Positions 25,527-32,000 of a stretch of 38,782 nt of DNA are shown in pieces. The stretch spans positions 1 to 38,782 of the forward strand of contig JAJVIO010000085.1 in assembly GCA_022071975.1 (NCBI GenBank). Reading direction: 5' to 3'. Made by a program: the position numbers and the translations under genes. This stretch comes from Planctomycetota bacterium (GTDB lineage Bacteria; Planctomycetota; UBA8742; UBA2392). The notes under the pieces were generated by a model that ran no database searches, was not told the DNA's origin, and was given only the letters and a program-made list of their open reading frames with translations. Each line of letters starts with the position of its first letter. Position 1 is the first letter of the stretch.

Positions 25527-25811
25527 ATGTCAAAAGTGGGGATCATGCAGCGAGTCGAGAAAGTCGTGCTCGCCATCGAAGGCGCAAAGGCCGACGTTGC
25601 GATCACTGGGAAGACGCGCCCGATAACCGACCTTGGTTTGAAGAGCATTGACGGTGTGGACTGCGCCATCGCGTTGGAGGATGAATTCCAAATCACGCTC
25701 GAGGGTGGCATCAATCCGTTTGTGAATGACGAAAAGAAGTGCGCTAGATCGATCCAAGACATAGTGGACATTGTGGTCAAACACATCGGTAGTGCTGGGG
25801 GCAACGAATGA
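25527..25811 (+). CDS. Acyl-carrier-protein-like small protein
   Basis: The 94-residue protein has the four-helix ACP pattern. A first helix (MQRVEKVVLAIEGAKAD) is followed by the phosphopantetheine loop LGLKSIDGVD with Ser40, then helix 2 DCAIALEDEFQITL and helix 4 SIQDIVDIVVKHI. The usual Asp before the serine (DSL) is Lys here, so modification cannot be taken for granted. TAAGGAG lies 6 bases before the ATG, an ideal ribosome site. The stop overlaps the start of the XRE gene (ATGA). No fatty-acid or polyketide gene is nearby. In this setting it would be a dedicated carrier, perhaps for an acyl or aminoacyl group destined for a nucleotide. The fold call is good; the role is inferred. Confidence 0.75.
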   Translation: MSKVGIMQRVEKVVLAIEGAKADVAITGKTRPITDLGLKSIDGVDCAIALEDEFQITLEGGINPFVNDEKKCARSIQDIVDIVVKHIGSAGGNE

Positions 25812-26152
25812 GCAGCAAGAAAGCCTCGAAGAATGATCTCGCGCACCGGCTGCGAGCTGCCCGAGAGCAAGCGGGTCTGTCTCAGGGCCAAGCAGCTAAA
25901 CTGCTGGGCATGCACCGACCCTCGCTGACGAATGTTGAGAGTGGGCAGCGACGTGTTTCGGCGGACGAATTGCCGCGATTCGCCGAGCTGTATCGGGTGA
26001 GCGTTGATTGGCTGTTGGACCAGACTTCTCCAGAAGCCGATCCAGCCGTCGAACTTGCCGCACGGGAACTCGCGCGACTCGATCCCGAAGATCTGGCTTC
26101 ACTGATGAGGCTCATCAAGACGCTCAAACGTGGAGGCGATGAACGTGGTTGA
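25808..26152 (+). CDS. XRE-family transcriptional regulator
   Basis: The 114-residue protein has a classical helix-turn-helix at about residues 12-66: LAHRLRAAREQAGLSQGQAA, KLLGMHRPSLTNVESGQRRV, DELPRFAELYRVSVDWLL. A short C-terminal helical region follows (DPEDLASLMRLIKTLKR). It overlaps the ACP-like gene by 4 bases and the ImmA-type gene by 14. XRE plus ImmA/IrrE pairs are well known from ICEBs1 and Deinococcus: the metallopeptidase cleaves the repressor on a signal and releases the operon. The palindrome over the -10 box at 25494-25508 is its likely operator. Confidence 0.92.
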   Translation: MSSKKASKNDLAHRLRAAREQAGLSQGQAAKLLGMHRPSLTNVESGQRRVSADELPRFAELYRVSVDWLLDQTSPEADPAVELAARELARLDPEDLASLMRLIKTLKRGGDERG

Positions 26153-26993
26153 CCGACGCGATCTGGGTCGCAACGCCGCCAAGGCCGCTCTTCGCCTACG
26201 AATGCGGCTAAGAGTGCCATCAGCGTCACCCCTGTGTCCATTTGATGTCGCTGACCAATTGGGGATTGACGTCTGGCTGCGCTCAGAGACCAGTCTGGAA
26301 GGCATCTACGTAAAGGACCCGACGTCGATCATCGTATCGAACTGTCGGCCACCTGGACGTCGTCGCTACAACTGTGCCCATGAACTTGGGCACCACGAAT
26401 TCAACCACGGCACACGCGTGGACTTGCTCGACAGCGTCAATCGCGACGATCCTGAAGAAGTCCTCGCTGACAGCTTTGCCGGTCACCTAATGATGCCCGT
26501 TGGCGCCGTACGGCAGGCATTCACTGACCGCCAGTGGCAACCCGACCGACTTGAGCCGCTTCAGGCTCTCCAGCTGGCACATCAGTTCGGAGTCGGGTAC
26601 ACAACATTCTTAGCGCACGCGTCACTTGCGCTTGGTCTCGTCTCACCGCGCCACGCGAATCTCCTCAAGCGCGAGAAGCCGATTGATCTGCGGTCACAGG
26701 TCATCGGATTTCGCAGCAGCCAGCCGGCGTACCTGCTCGACGCTCAGTGCGCCTCAAAGACAATTGATGTCGAAGTGGGGGATTTCGTAGTTGTTCCAAA
26801 AGACTGCATTACCGAGGGAGTCGCGCTACAGCCGCTCGATGAGCGCTCCGCACGGCGGGTGCTTGTTGCACGCAAACCTGGTGTTGCGAGAGTGGTCTAC
26901 AGTGGCGAAAACGCGTCATTCGTCCGTGTTGCGCGAGCTGGGTTCGCTGGGCTTGCTAGGTTTCGGCACTTGGAGGAGGAAAACGATGGCTAG
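26139..26993 (+). CDS. ImmA/IrrE-family metallopeptidase
   Basis: The 284-residue protein has a central zinc motif HELGHHEFNH (His81, Glu82, His85), preceded by the family signature DPTSIIVSN and RRRYNCAHELGHH, and followed by EVLADSFAGHLMMPVGAVRQ, the downstream ImmA motif with its third zinc-ligand region. The C-terminal ~90 residues (IDVEVGDFVVVPKDC, VALQPLDERSARRVLVARKP) form a beta-rich extension of unknown role. ATG 26139 is chosen over GTG 26130; both lie inside the XRE gene. Its 3' end overlaps the next gene by 8 bases. It is expected to cleave the XRE repressor, so its signal would switch the operon on. The signal is unknown. Confidence 0.92.
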   Translation: MNVVDRRDLGRNAAKAALRLRMRLRVPSASPLCPFDVADQLGIDVWLRSETSLEGIYVKDPTSIIVSNCRPPGRRRYNCAHELGHHEFNHGTRVDLLDSVNRDDPEEVLADSFAGHLMMPVGAVRQAFTDRQWQPDRLEPLQALQLAHQFGVGYTTFLAHASLALGLVSPRHANLLKREKPIDLRSQVIGFRSSQPAYLLDAQCASKTIDVEVGDFVVVPKDCITEGVALQPLDERSARRVLVARKPGVARVVYSGENASFVRVARAGFAGLARFRHLEEENDG

Positions 26994-27774
26994 CTCGTTC
27001 GCGCCGGTAGAGGCAATGGTCAGCACCGTGTCTGATGCTTGGCTGATGGCGATGAAACACGTGATAGCCCCAGGGCGCGCATATGCACCGATGTTGTTGT
27101 CCATTTCTGATCTTGGGCCGGACATTGAGGATCCAACCATCCGCAGCATCGTCGACGCCCAGCTTTTAGGCGCTGACTGCGTTTCAGTGAAAGACAACGC
27201 TGCCATGATCTTCCCCTCGAATCTATGGGCGACAAGGAAGCAACTGGGACTGGAACGATTCTACGACGACTACATCAATCGTGTGCTGCCGCGCGTGCTG
27301 AGGCGGTCGAACATCAAGTATGGCACCTACTTTGGGCGTCTGCTGCAGTCGACCGGCTTGAAGCCGGACGGAACCAAGCGCGAGATCAACCAGATCCAGT
27401 TCTTGCTTGATCAGTGGGAGAAGGGTCGCCAAACAAACAGGCGTCCCAGACAATCCAGCCTTCAGCTTGCCGTCTTCGATCCTGCGAAAGATCACACAGG
27501 GCAGGCTCTGCGCGGCTTTCCGTGCTTACAACAGGTAGGCTTGTCCACTTACGAGCAGTCGTTGACACTGCATGCGATGTACCCGACCCAACTCGTCTTT
27601 GATCGCGGCTACGGCAACTATTTGGGCCTTGTGCACTTGGCCAGATTCCTGGCCGAGCAGATGGGGTTGGACTTGGCGGGCGTGAACATCTTCGTCGGAT
27701 GCCCCGAGCTCGGTGCTATCAACAAGGCGGGGGCGCGCAACTTGCTGGCGACCTTGCTGGTTCTAGACCCGTAG
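26986..27774 (+). CDS. Thymidylate-synthase-like protein with degenerate substrate site
   Basis: The 262-residue protein has a C-terminal half that follows the thymidylate synthase layout: GFPCLQQV with Cys180 in the nucleophile position, then a strand, then GNYLGLVHLARFLAEQMGLD and VNIFVGCPELG, matching the PFNIASYALLVHMMAQQ and GDTHLY regions. Counting from the Cys with E. coli spacing (from memory), the dUMP-binding Asn is kept (Asn211). The phosphate-binding Arg-Ser pair is Pro200-Thr201, the Asp is Leu203 and the His/Tyr pair is absent. It may therefore bind a different nucleotide, or be a partner of the better-preserved homologue at 29617-30657. ATG 26986 is preceded by GGAGGA. It is embedded in the ACP-XRE-ImmA operon. 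Confidence 0.7.
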   Translation: MASSFAPVEAMVSTVSDAWLMAMKHVIAPGRAYAPMLLSISDLGPDIEDPTIRSIVDAQLLGADCVSVKDNAAMIFPSNLWATRKQLGLERFYDDYINRVLPRVLRRSNIKYGTYFGRLLQSTGLKPDGTKREINQIQFLLDQWEKGRQTNRRPRQSSLQLAVFDPAKDHTGQALRGFPCLQQVGLSTYEQSLTLHAMYPTQLVFDRGYGNYLGLVHLARFLAEQMGLDLAGVNIFVGCPELGAINKAGARNLLATLLVLDP

Positions 27775-27820
27775 GCCGCGTCCATCGTTCTTCCCCCAAC
27801 TCAACACGGACGCAAAGCCT

Positions 27821-28855
27821 ATGGCCCGCGACCTTGATCCAAGGCAACAAAAACATCTGCCGTTTCGGAATCAGCCGATCATGGTGTTCAGCAGCCTCGC
27901 TCCCGCCAGAACGACCGAAGTGTATGACGCATACTGGCGATTTGCGACCGAACGTCAGCGAGTATTCAGGTTAAGGGCGCAGGGGGCGCCTCCGCCTTGG
28001 ACGGATGATCCGATCCTGAATCAGTACAAATTTACGAATGCCTACCGTGCGGCTGACCGCGTTAGCCAATACCTGATCCGACGTGTGATATACAAGGGCG
28101 ATCAGTCTCCCGCAGAAATCGTCTTTCGGATCCTACTTTTCAAGCTATTCAACAAGATCGCCACATGGGAAACGCTCCAAAGGGCGTTCGGCGAAATCCG
28201 GTACGACACATTTGTGCCAAAGCGTTACGAGAGGGTCTTGGATAAAGAGCTCGCTGAAAGAAGATCCATCTACTCAGCGGCTTACATCATGTCTTCAGGG
28301 CGGGCTCTGTACGGTTACTCACGCAAGCATCATACCCACATGAGGCTACTGTCCGAGATCATGGCGGATGGGCTACCTGACAAGCTCCGGCGCGCATCGA
28401 ATCTCAGGGAAGTCTTTCTCACGCTCCGGGCCTACCCGTTACTCGGCGACTTCTTGGCCTACCAATTTGCCATCGATCTAAACTACTCCACCGTCATCGA
28501 CTTTAGCGAGATGGAGTTCGTCGTGCCCGGGCCGGGAGCGTTGGACGGGCTGTCAAAGTGCTTTTCCGATTCTGGTGGACTGAGCCCAGCGGACCTGATC
28601 AGGCTTGTCACCGAGCGTCAGCAAGTCGAATTCGAAGAGCGGGGTCTTCAGTTTCCAGACCTTTGGGGCCGGCCACTGCAGCTGGTTGACTGCCAAAACC
28701 TGTTCTGCGAAATCTCGAAGTACAGCCGAGTGAGTCACCCTCAATTCGCAGGCATTGCTGGGAGGACTCGCATCAAACAACACTTCAAGTCGAGTGGCCC
28801 CTTACCAAAGCCACTGTTCCCACCGAAATGGGGACTGAACGACAGAATAGGGTAG
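27821..28855 (+). CDS. 5-hydroxymethyl-dU DNA kinase helical-domain protein (putative thymine hypermodification)
   Basis: This 344-residue all-helical protein carries a signature I recognise from proteins annotated as 5-hmdU DNA kinase helical domain (earlier grouped with alpha-glutamyl/putrescinyl-thymine pyrophosphorylases). The motifs are WTDDPILNQYKFTNAYRAAD (60-79) then RVSQYLIRRVIY, EIVFRILLFKLFNKIATWE (99-117), the AYPLLGDFLAYQFAIDLNYS block (204-223), VVPGPGALDGLSKCF (234-248) and LWGRPLQLVDCQNLFCEISK (281-300). In phages such proteins act on 5-hydroxymethyl-uracil in DNA on the way to hypermodified thymines. No P-loop is present here, so a kinase would have to be supplied separately; a P-loop nucleotide kinase lies at 30766-31380. 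It begins 46 bases after the TS-like gene on the same strand. The family call is fairly confident; the substrate is inferred. Confidence 0.75.
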   Translation: MARDLDPRQQKHLPFRNQPIMVFSSLAPARTTEVYDAYWRFATERQRVFRLRAQGAPPPWTDDPILNQYKFTNAYRAADRVSQYLIRRVIYKGDQSPAEIVFRILLFKLFNKIATWETLQRAFGEIRYDTFVPKRYERVLDKELAERRSIYSAAYIMSSGRALYGYSRKHHTHMRLLSEIMADGLPDKLRRASNLREVFLTLRAYPLLGDFLAYQFAIDLNYSTVIDFSEMEFVVPGPGALDGLSKCFSDSGGLSPADLIRLVTERQQVEFEERGLQFPDLWGRPLQLVDCQNLFCEISKYSRVSHPQFAGIAGRTRIKQHFKSSGPLPKPLFPPKWGLNDRIG

Positions 28856-28911
28856 GGCTGCGTGGAATGGATGCTTGCGGTGGCGCGCGACCACTTGAAC
28901 ATCCAATAGTC

Positions 28912-29574
28912 CTATCCAGAATTCTTCGTCAATGCCAGTACGAGATTGACTACTGCCGTGAGCAGTACAACAACCAACCCGACGGCACCCCATATCACCT
29001 TCAGTTTCCAGTCGGCTACTTGCTGCGCAAGTTCGTCCACTCGGAGCTTCAATGCTGCTGGAGACAAAACCTCTCCGGCCAGCCTCATCACGTCGTCGCC
29101 AGATATACTACTCTGGCCTTGGTGTGAACCATCGTAGCCGGCCTCCGCTCCATCCAAAGTCGCGAACCAGATTGGAAATAGTGGCTGACCTTGACGTAGC
29201 GTGATGTCTTTAGAGCTCGCATTGAATACCGAGAATTTGATATGGCCTTCGAACCCAGGATCTACGTGAAAACCGGAAACATTCACAAGCCCTCGCAACT
29301 TCACCGACGCCTTGAGTGAGATAAATCCAAGAGCGTTTTTCGGCATGCGCAAGCTTTCCTTAGTAAGTAGGATGGCAAATTGACCTGGGGGGATATTCAG
29401 AGTTTTGACTTGATCGAGATGGATCAAGGAAGTGTTAGTCGATGATATGTATGCCTCCGCACCAAGCCGCATTTCATAGCATGCATCTCCGACGCCATTG
29501 AGGTCCGCGTCGAGAATGGGTGGGTCGTCTCCCTTCAGCTTCTCGAGTAACTTCTCAGTGTTCCAAAACGTCAT
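28912..29574 (-). CDS. Membrane-anchored dCTP deaminase/dUTPase-fold protein
   Basis: The 220-residue protein is the last gene of the minus-strand operon. It shows the trimeric dCTP deaminase/dUTPase fold: CYEMRLGAEAYIS (32-44), FISLKASVKLRGLVNVSGFH (84-103), VDPGFEGHIKFSVFN (104-118) and LRQGQPLFPIWF. The DPGF motif aligns with DPGW of E. coli Dcd. By that spacing the catalytic Glu (E138 there, from memory) is Ser115, so dCTP deamination is doubtful. A C-terminal helix (about 193-213, VIWGAVGLVVVLLTAVVNLV) should anchor it in the membrane, which is unusual for this family. ATG 29574 is chosen for the GGGGGAGGG just upstream. It may act as dUTPase, as a nucleotide sensor, or as a structural relic. 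Confidence 0.75.
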   Translation of the reverse strand: MTFWNTEKLLEKLKGDDPPILDADLNGVGDACYEMRLGAEAYISSTNTSLIHLDQVKTLNIPPGQFAILLTKESLRMPKNALGFISLKASVKLRGLVNVSGFHVDPGFEGHIKFSVFNASSKDITLRQGQPLFPIWFATLDGAEAGYDGSHQGQSSISGDDVMRLAGEVLSPAALKLRVDELAQQVADWKLKVIWGAVGLVVVLLTAVVNLVLALTKNSG

Positions 29575-29616
29575 ACGCCCTCCCCCGTTCACCACGTACA
29601 CTTAGGGTTGCGCCTG

Positions 29617-30657
29617 CTACCGCGTCTTCCCGCGCCTGGCCCTAGCGTTTGCCCAAGTCAACCACATCCCGCGCAACACATCATTATCGCATAGGTCAAT
29701 GAATCCGTAGCTCATGTCAGGCGGCATCGTGCGGCGAGCCTTCTCTGCAGCCAGCACGGCAAATAGATTCGCATAAGCCTGAGGGACGTTCGGGAGGCAC
29801 TCTGTTGCTCGCAAGGAGAATCCGGACTTGGAGGTCAACGAATCAGCAGCACGTTCCAATTCCGTAAGCACGCGGGTGGACTCCGCCTTTGGTAATCGGA
29901 GCGAGTCTCGATTTTCGGGAACAGAGGGTGACTCGCTAAACAACTTGGTGTGAGCGTCAGTCTCGTAAAGATGGAGACTGTCGCTCAGTAGGAAGAAGCT
30001 TCCCACCTCCACCTCAAGCCAACCGGCCAATATCTCCTGCATCGATGTGAATTGAACGATATTTGTTGGCACCCCGCGAAGAATGTCATTGCTGCGCGCA
30101 ACCTGGGTCCACTCAAGTCGATGTGCGCGTACCTTGAGTAGCGACGCTATGTTACAAGGAACGTCCGCTCCAATAGGCGTACCGTCGCTAGAAGGCATAT
30201 CAATGCTGGCGTCCCAGATCTGTAAGACTACTTGCCGCGAGTCTGGATTGCGACGCAAAATGTCGTATGCCCGCTCAAGTTGATCATAGGGGTGATGGCG
30301 GCGGATCCGCTTGCCATAGGCACCTCGGTAAGTGCGGCCTTTTCCAGCAAATTTGGGCAAGCCCGGAAACCAGTAGTTCAGAAATGCGGAATCTTCCCTA
30401 CCCATCATGACCCACAGAAAGTCTGCGATGGCAAAGGCAACATTGAGCGGAGGCCGTCTCGACCAAATCCACCTCTGCGTCGGGTCAGACACCTCGAAGC
30501 ATGCACGAAGTAACTCCGATGTGTCCCCCGCCCTGCTGTGCTGCCGGGTCGCATCCCTGCCGGTCAAGGATTTAGCTGCCTTGAGCCACGCTTCATTTGC
30601 AGTTTTGGCTTTGAAATGCTTCAATAGAGTCGCCAACCCTTCAAGACCACAGTGCAA
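29617..30657 (-). CDS. Thymidylate synthase / pyrimidine hydroxymethylase-like enzyme
   Basis: The protein is about 346 residues. Active-site residues keep exact E. coli ThyA spacing (from memory): Cys168 (DVPCN), Arg188-Ser189 and Asp191 (ARSND), Asn199 (GVPTNIVQF), His229 and Tyr231 (SLHLYE). His after the nucleophile Cys is Asn here, a change seen in some divergent members. An N-terminal ~100-residue extension (LLKHFKAKTANEAWLKAAKS; RPPLNVAFAIADFLWVMMGR) precedes the core. The retained Asn points to a uracil-type base. Formation of dTMP or 5-hydroxymethyl-dUMP both fit, and the hypermodification neighbour favours the latter. The start is uncertain: no ATG or GTG is available, TTG 30657 lacks a clear ribosome site, and the frame is open about 19 codons further upstream. 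It lies between the kinase-like and Dcd-fold genes of its operon. Confidence 0.8.
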   Translation of the reverse strand: MHCGLEGLATLLKHFKAKTANEAWLKAAKSLTGRDATRQHSRAGDTSELLRACFEVSDPTQRWIWSRRPPLNVAFAIADFLWVMMGREDSAFLNYWFPGLPKFAGKGRTYRGAYGKRIRRHHPYDQLERAYDILRRNPDSRQVVLQIWDASIDMPSSDGTPIGADVPCNIASLLKVRAHRLEWTQVARSNDILRGVPTNIVQFTSMQEILAGWLEVEVGSFFLLSDSLHLYETDAHTKLFSESPSVPENRDSLRLPKAESTRVLTELERAADSLTSKSGFSLRATECLPNVPQAYANLFAVLAAEKARRTMPPDMSYGFIDLCDNDVLRGMWLTWANARARRGKTR

Positions 30658-30765
30658 TCTACATATTGTTTGCCACGAATGAGCTGCACACTGTTGTTCC
30701 CCAAGGCCATCCTAGGCAGAACGGGGCCGCATGGAGGAAACAACCCGCACGGCCCAAAGGAAGTT

Positions 30766-31380
30766 CTATGGATGTGCATGGCGGTTGTAGGCGGACAATA
30801 CTTGCTCGAAAGCGCTGCCTATCGTTGACTCATTGAAGACACGCTGCACGTCATGCTGGCAAACGCAAAAGTCTAAGAAAGAATCATAAGTATTACTAAT
30901 ACATCGCCACTCCTCAGTAGAGACGCCGGATAGGGGGACTTCTCTCTTAACCAGGAATAGGCAGGTCGGCGTGATATCTTGCCACAGTCTCAATTCGACG
31001 TCAACCAATCCATTGAGGATGTTCAAGTCGACACCGGCCACCTGTCCATAAACGATGGTGGACCACCAGAAGCGATCCAGGACGACAGTTGTGCCAGACC
31101 GAAGCTGTGGAAGAAGGGTCAACTGCAAGGCGTCAATGTGTGCGGCGATGTGAAGTGCTTGGCGAGCGGCGGCACTGATGTCCTTTACCCCAAAGGCAGA
31201 ATGTTCAGTCAGTAGGTTGCGGAGATGCGCACCAAGTGTTCCGCCGACATCGCTTGGGAAGGTCTGAATCGTACACGGCTTTCCCGACCGCATGATATCC
31301 TCGTGCAGAAGTCGGGAAAGCGTGGACTTACCGACCTCGTTCGGTCCTTCAAAGACAAATAGTTGACCAACCGTATTCAT
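30766..31380 (-). CDS. Thymidylate-kinase-like P-loop nucleotide kinase
   Basis: The 204-residue protein has a Walker A motif FVFEGPNEVGKST (G12-T20) at the N-terminus, as in Tmk. It continues with the TMK-type CTIQTFPSDVGGTLGAHLRN (P-x-x-GGT-G) segment and VVLDRFWWSTIVYGQ (Asp102-Arg103, the DRYxxS-xAYQ motif). A lid-like region and a short C-terminal helix follow. Length equals ordinary Tmk. It is the first gene of the leftward operon and is followed 108 bases later by the TS-like gene. It could phosphorylate dTMP, 5-hydroxymethyl-dUMP, or act with the P-loop-less HMUDK-helical protein. GPNEVGKST instead of the common GxDGxGKST suggests a specialised, non-housekeeping branch. There is no strong ribosome site before the ATG. 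Confidence 0.85.
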   Translation of the reverse strand: MNTVGQLFVFEGPNEVGKSTLSRLLHEDIMRSGKPCTIQTFPSDVGGTLGAHLRNLLTEHSAFGVKDISAAARQALHIAAHIDALQLTLLPQLRSGTTVVLDRFWWSTIVYGQVAGVDLNILNGLVDVELRLWQDITPTCLFLVKREVPLSGVSTEEWRCISNTYDSFLDFCVCQHDVQRVFNESTIGSAFEQVLSAYNRHAHP

Positions 31381-31602
31381 TCTCGGTTCTCATTCCGGGC
31401 CGGGCCAGTCAAGCAGACGTCGTCGTCTTGCAGATAATGGAGCGACGCCGGAAAGGCAGCCTCCTATTACCCACCGGGCGGTTGTTTATACCTGAAGTTC
31501 TCCACCTAGGCCAAGCGTTGGTTTTAGCCCAGCTTGGGCCCTCCAGATGTCACATCCGTCCCGGCATCCCGCTTTCTTCTTAAGCCGGCGGAGGTGCCAA
31601 TC

Positions 31603-31752
31603 ATGGCCAAGAGAGACAAGTTCGCATTCCTCAACGACGAAATTGACTACCACTTTGCCCTGGCCCAGCCCAGGCTCGACGCTGCCAAAGGCGGAGGCAA
31701 GGCCAAACTGACGGGCGAGGTCGAGGGGCTGTTGGGACGGGGGGATGCCTGA
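31603..31752 (+). CDS. Small hypothetical protein
   Basis: The 49 codons begin MAKRDKFAFLNDEIDYHFAL, preceded by a good GGAGGTG ribosome site 7 bases before the ATG. The product is charged and probably helical, ending in a glycine-rich stretch. The 3' end runs into the direct repeats bordering an IS481-type fragment, so the gene may have been truncated by that insertion. No family recognised. About 220 bases between it and the kinase gene show nothing else. Confidence 0.35.
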   Translation: MAKRDKFAFLNDEIDYHFALAQPRLDAAKGGGKAKLTGEVEGLLGRGDA

Positions 31753-31779
31753 CACTTTGAACCGGGCGGATGCCTGACA
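31743..31779 (+). repeat. Direct repeat pair beside the IS481-type fragment
   Basis: GGATGCCTGACA occurs at 31743-31754 and again at 31768-31779, 25 bases apart, immediately left of the IS481-like coding start. Spaced direct repeats like this are typical of transposase-binding sites within an IS terminus, so the left end of the element probably lies here. Confidence 0.45.
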
Positions 31780-31808
31780 GGTAACTTGGGCGGCAAGGAG
31801 ACTTGCCG

Positions 31809-32000
31809 ATGCCCTGGAATGAGACCTGTCCTGTGTCTGAACGAATCAACTTCATCAACGACTGGATTGCCGAAAAGGGCTCCGTCAGCGGTCTCTGCGA
31901 GACATACGGCATCACGCGAGAGACCGGCCATCTGTGGATCTGCCGCTTCAAGCAAGGCGGCTATCCGGCCCTCGAAGACCGCACCAAGGCGCTTCAACCG
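31809..32000 (+). pseudogene. N-terminal fragment of an IS481-family transposase
   Basis: The roughly 64 codons start MPWNETCPVSERINFINDWI, then GLCETYGITRETGHLWICRF and KQGGYPALEDRTKA. This follows the IS481 N-terminus (MPWxETxPxxxRxxFIxDWL...SxxxLCRRYGISRxTGYKWLxRF...GLxDRSR) with the helix-turn-helix intact. Homology ends near base 2000 of the 30-kb block (32000); beyond it the frame only reads antisense to the neighbouring P-domain gene. The DDE core is missing. Its end overlaps the last codons of that convergent gene, suggesting the IS inserted at, and altered, the gene's 3' end. Confidence 0.7.
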
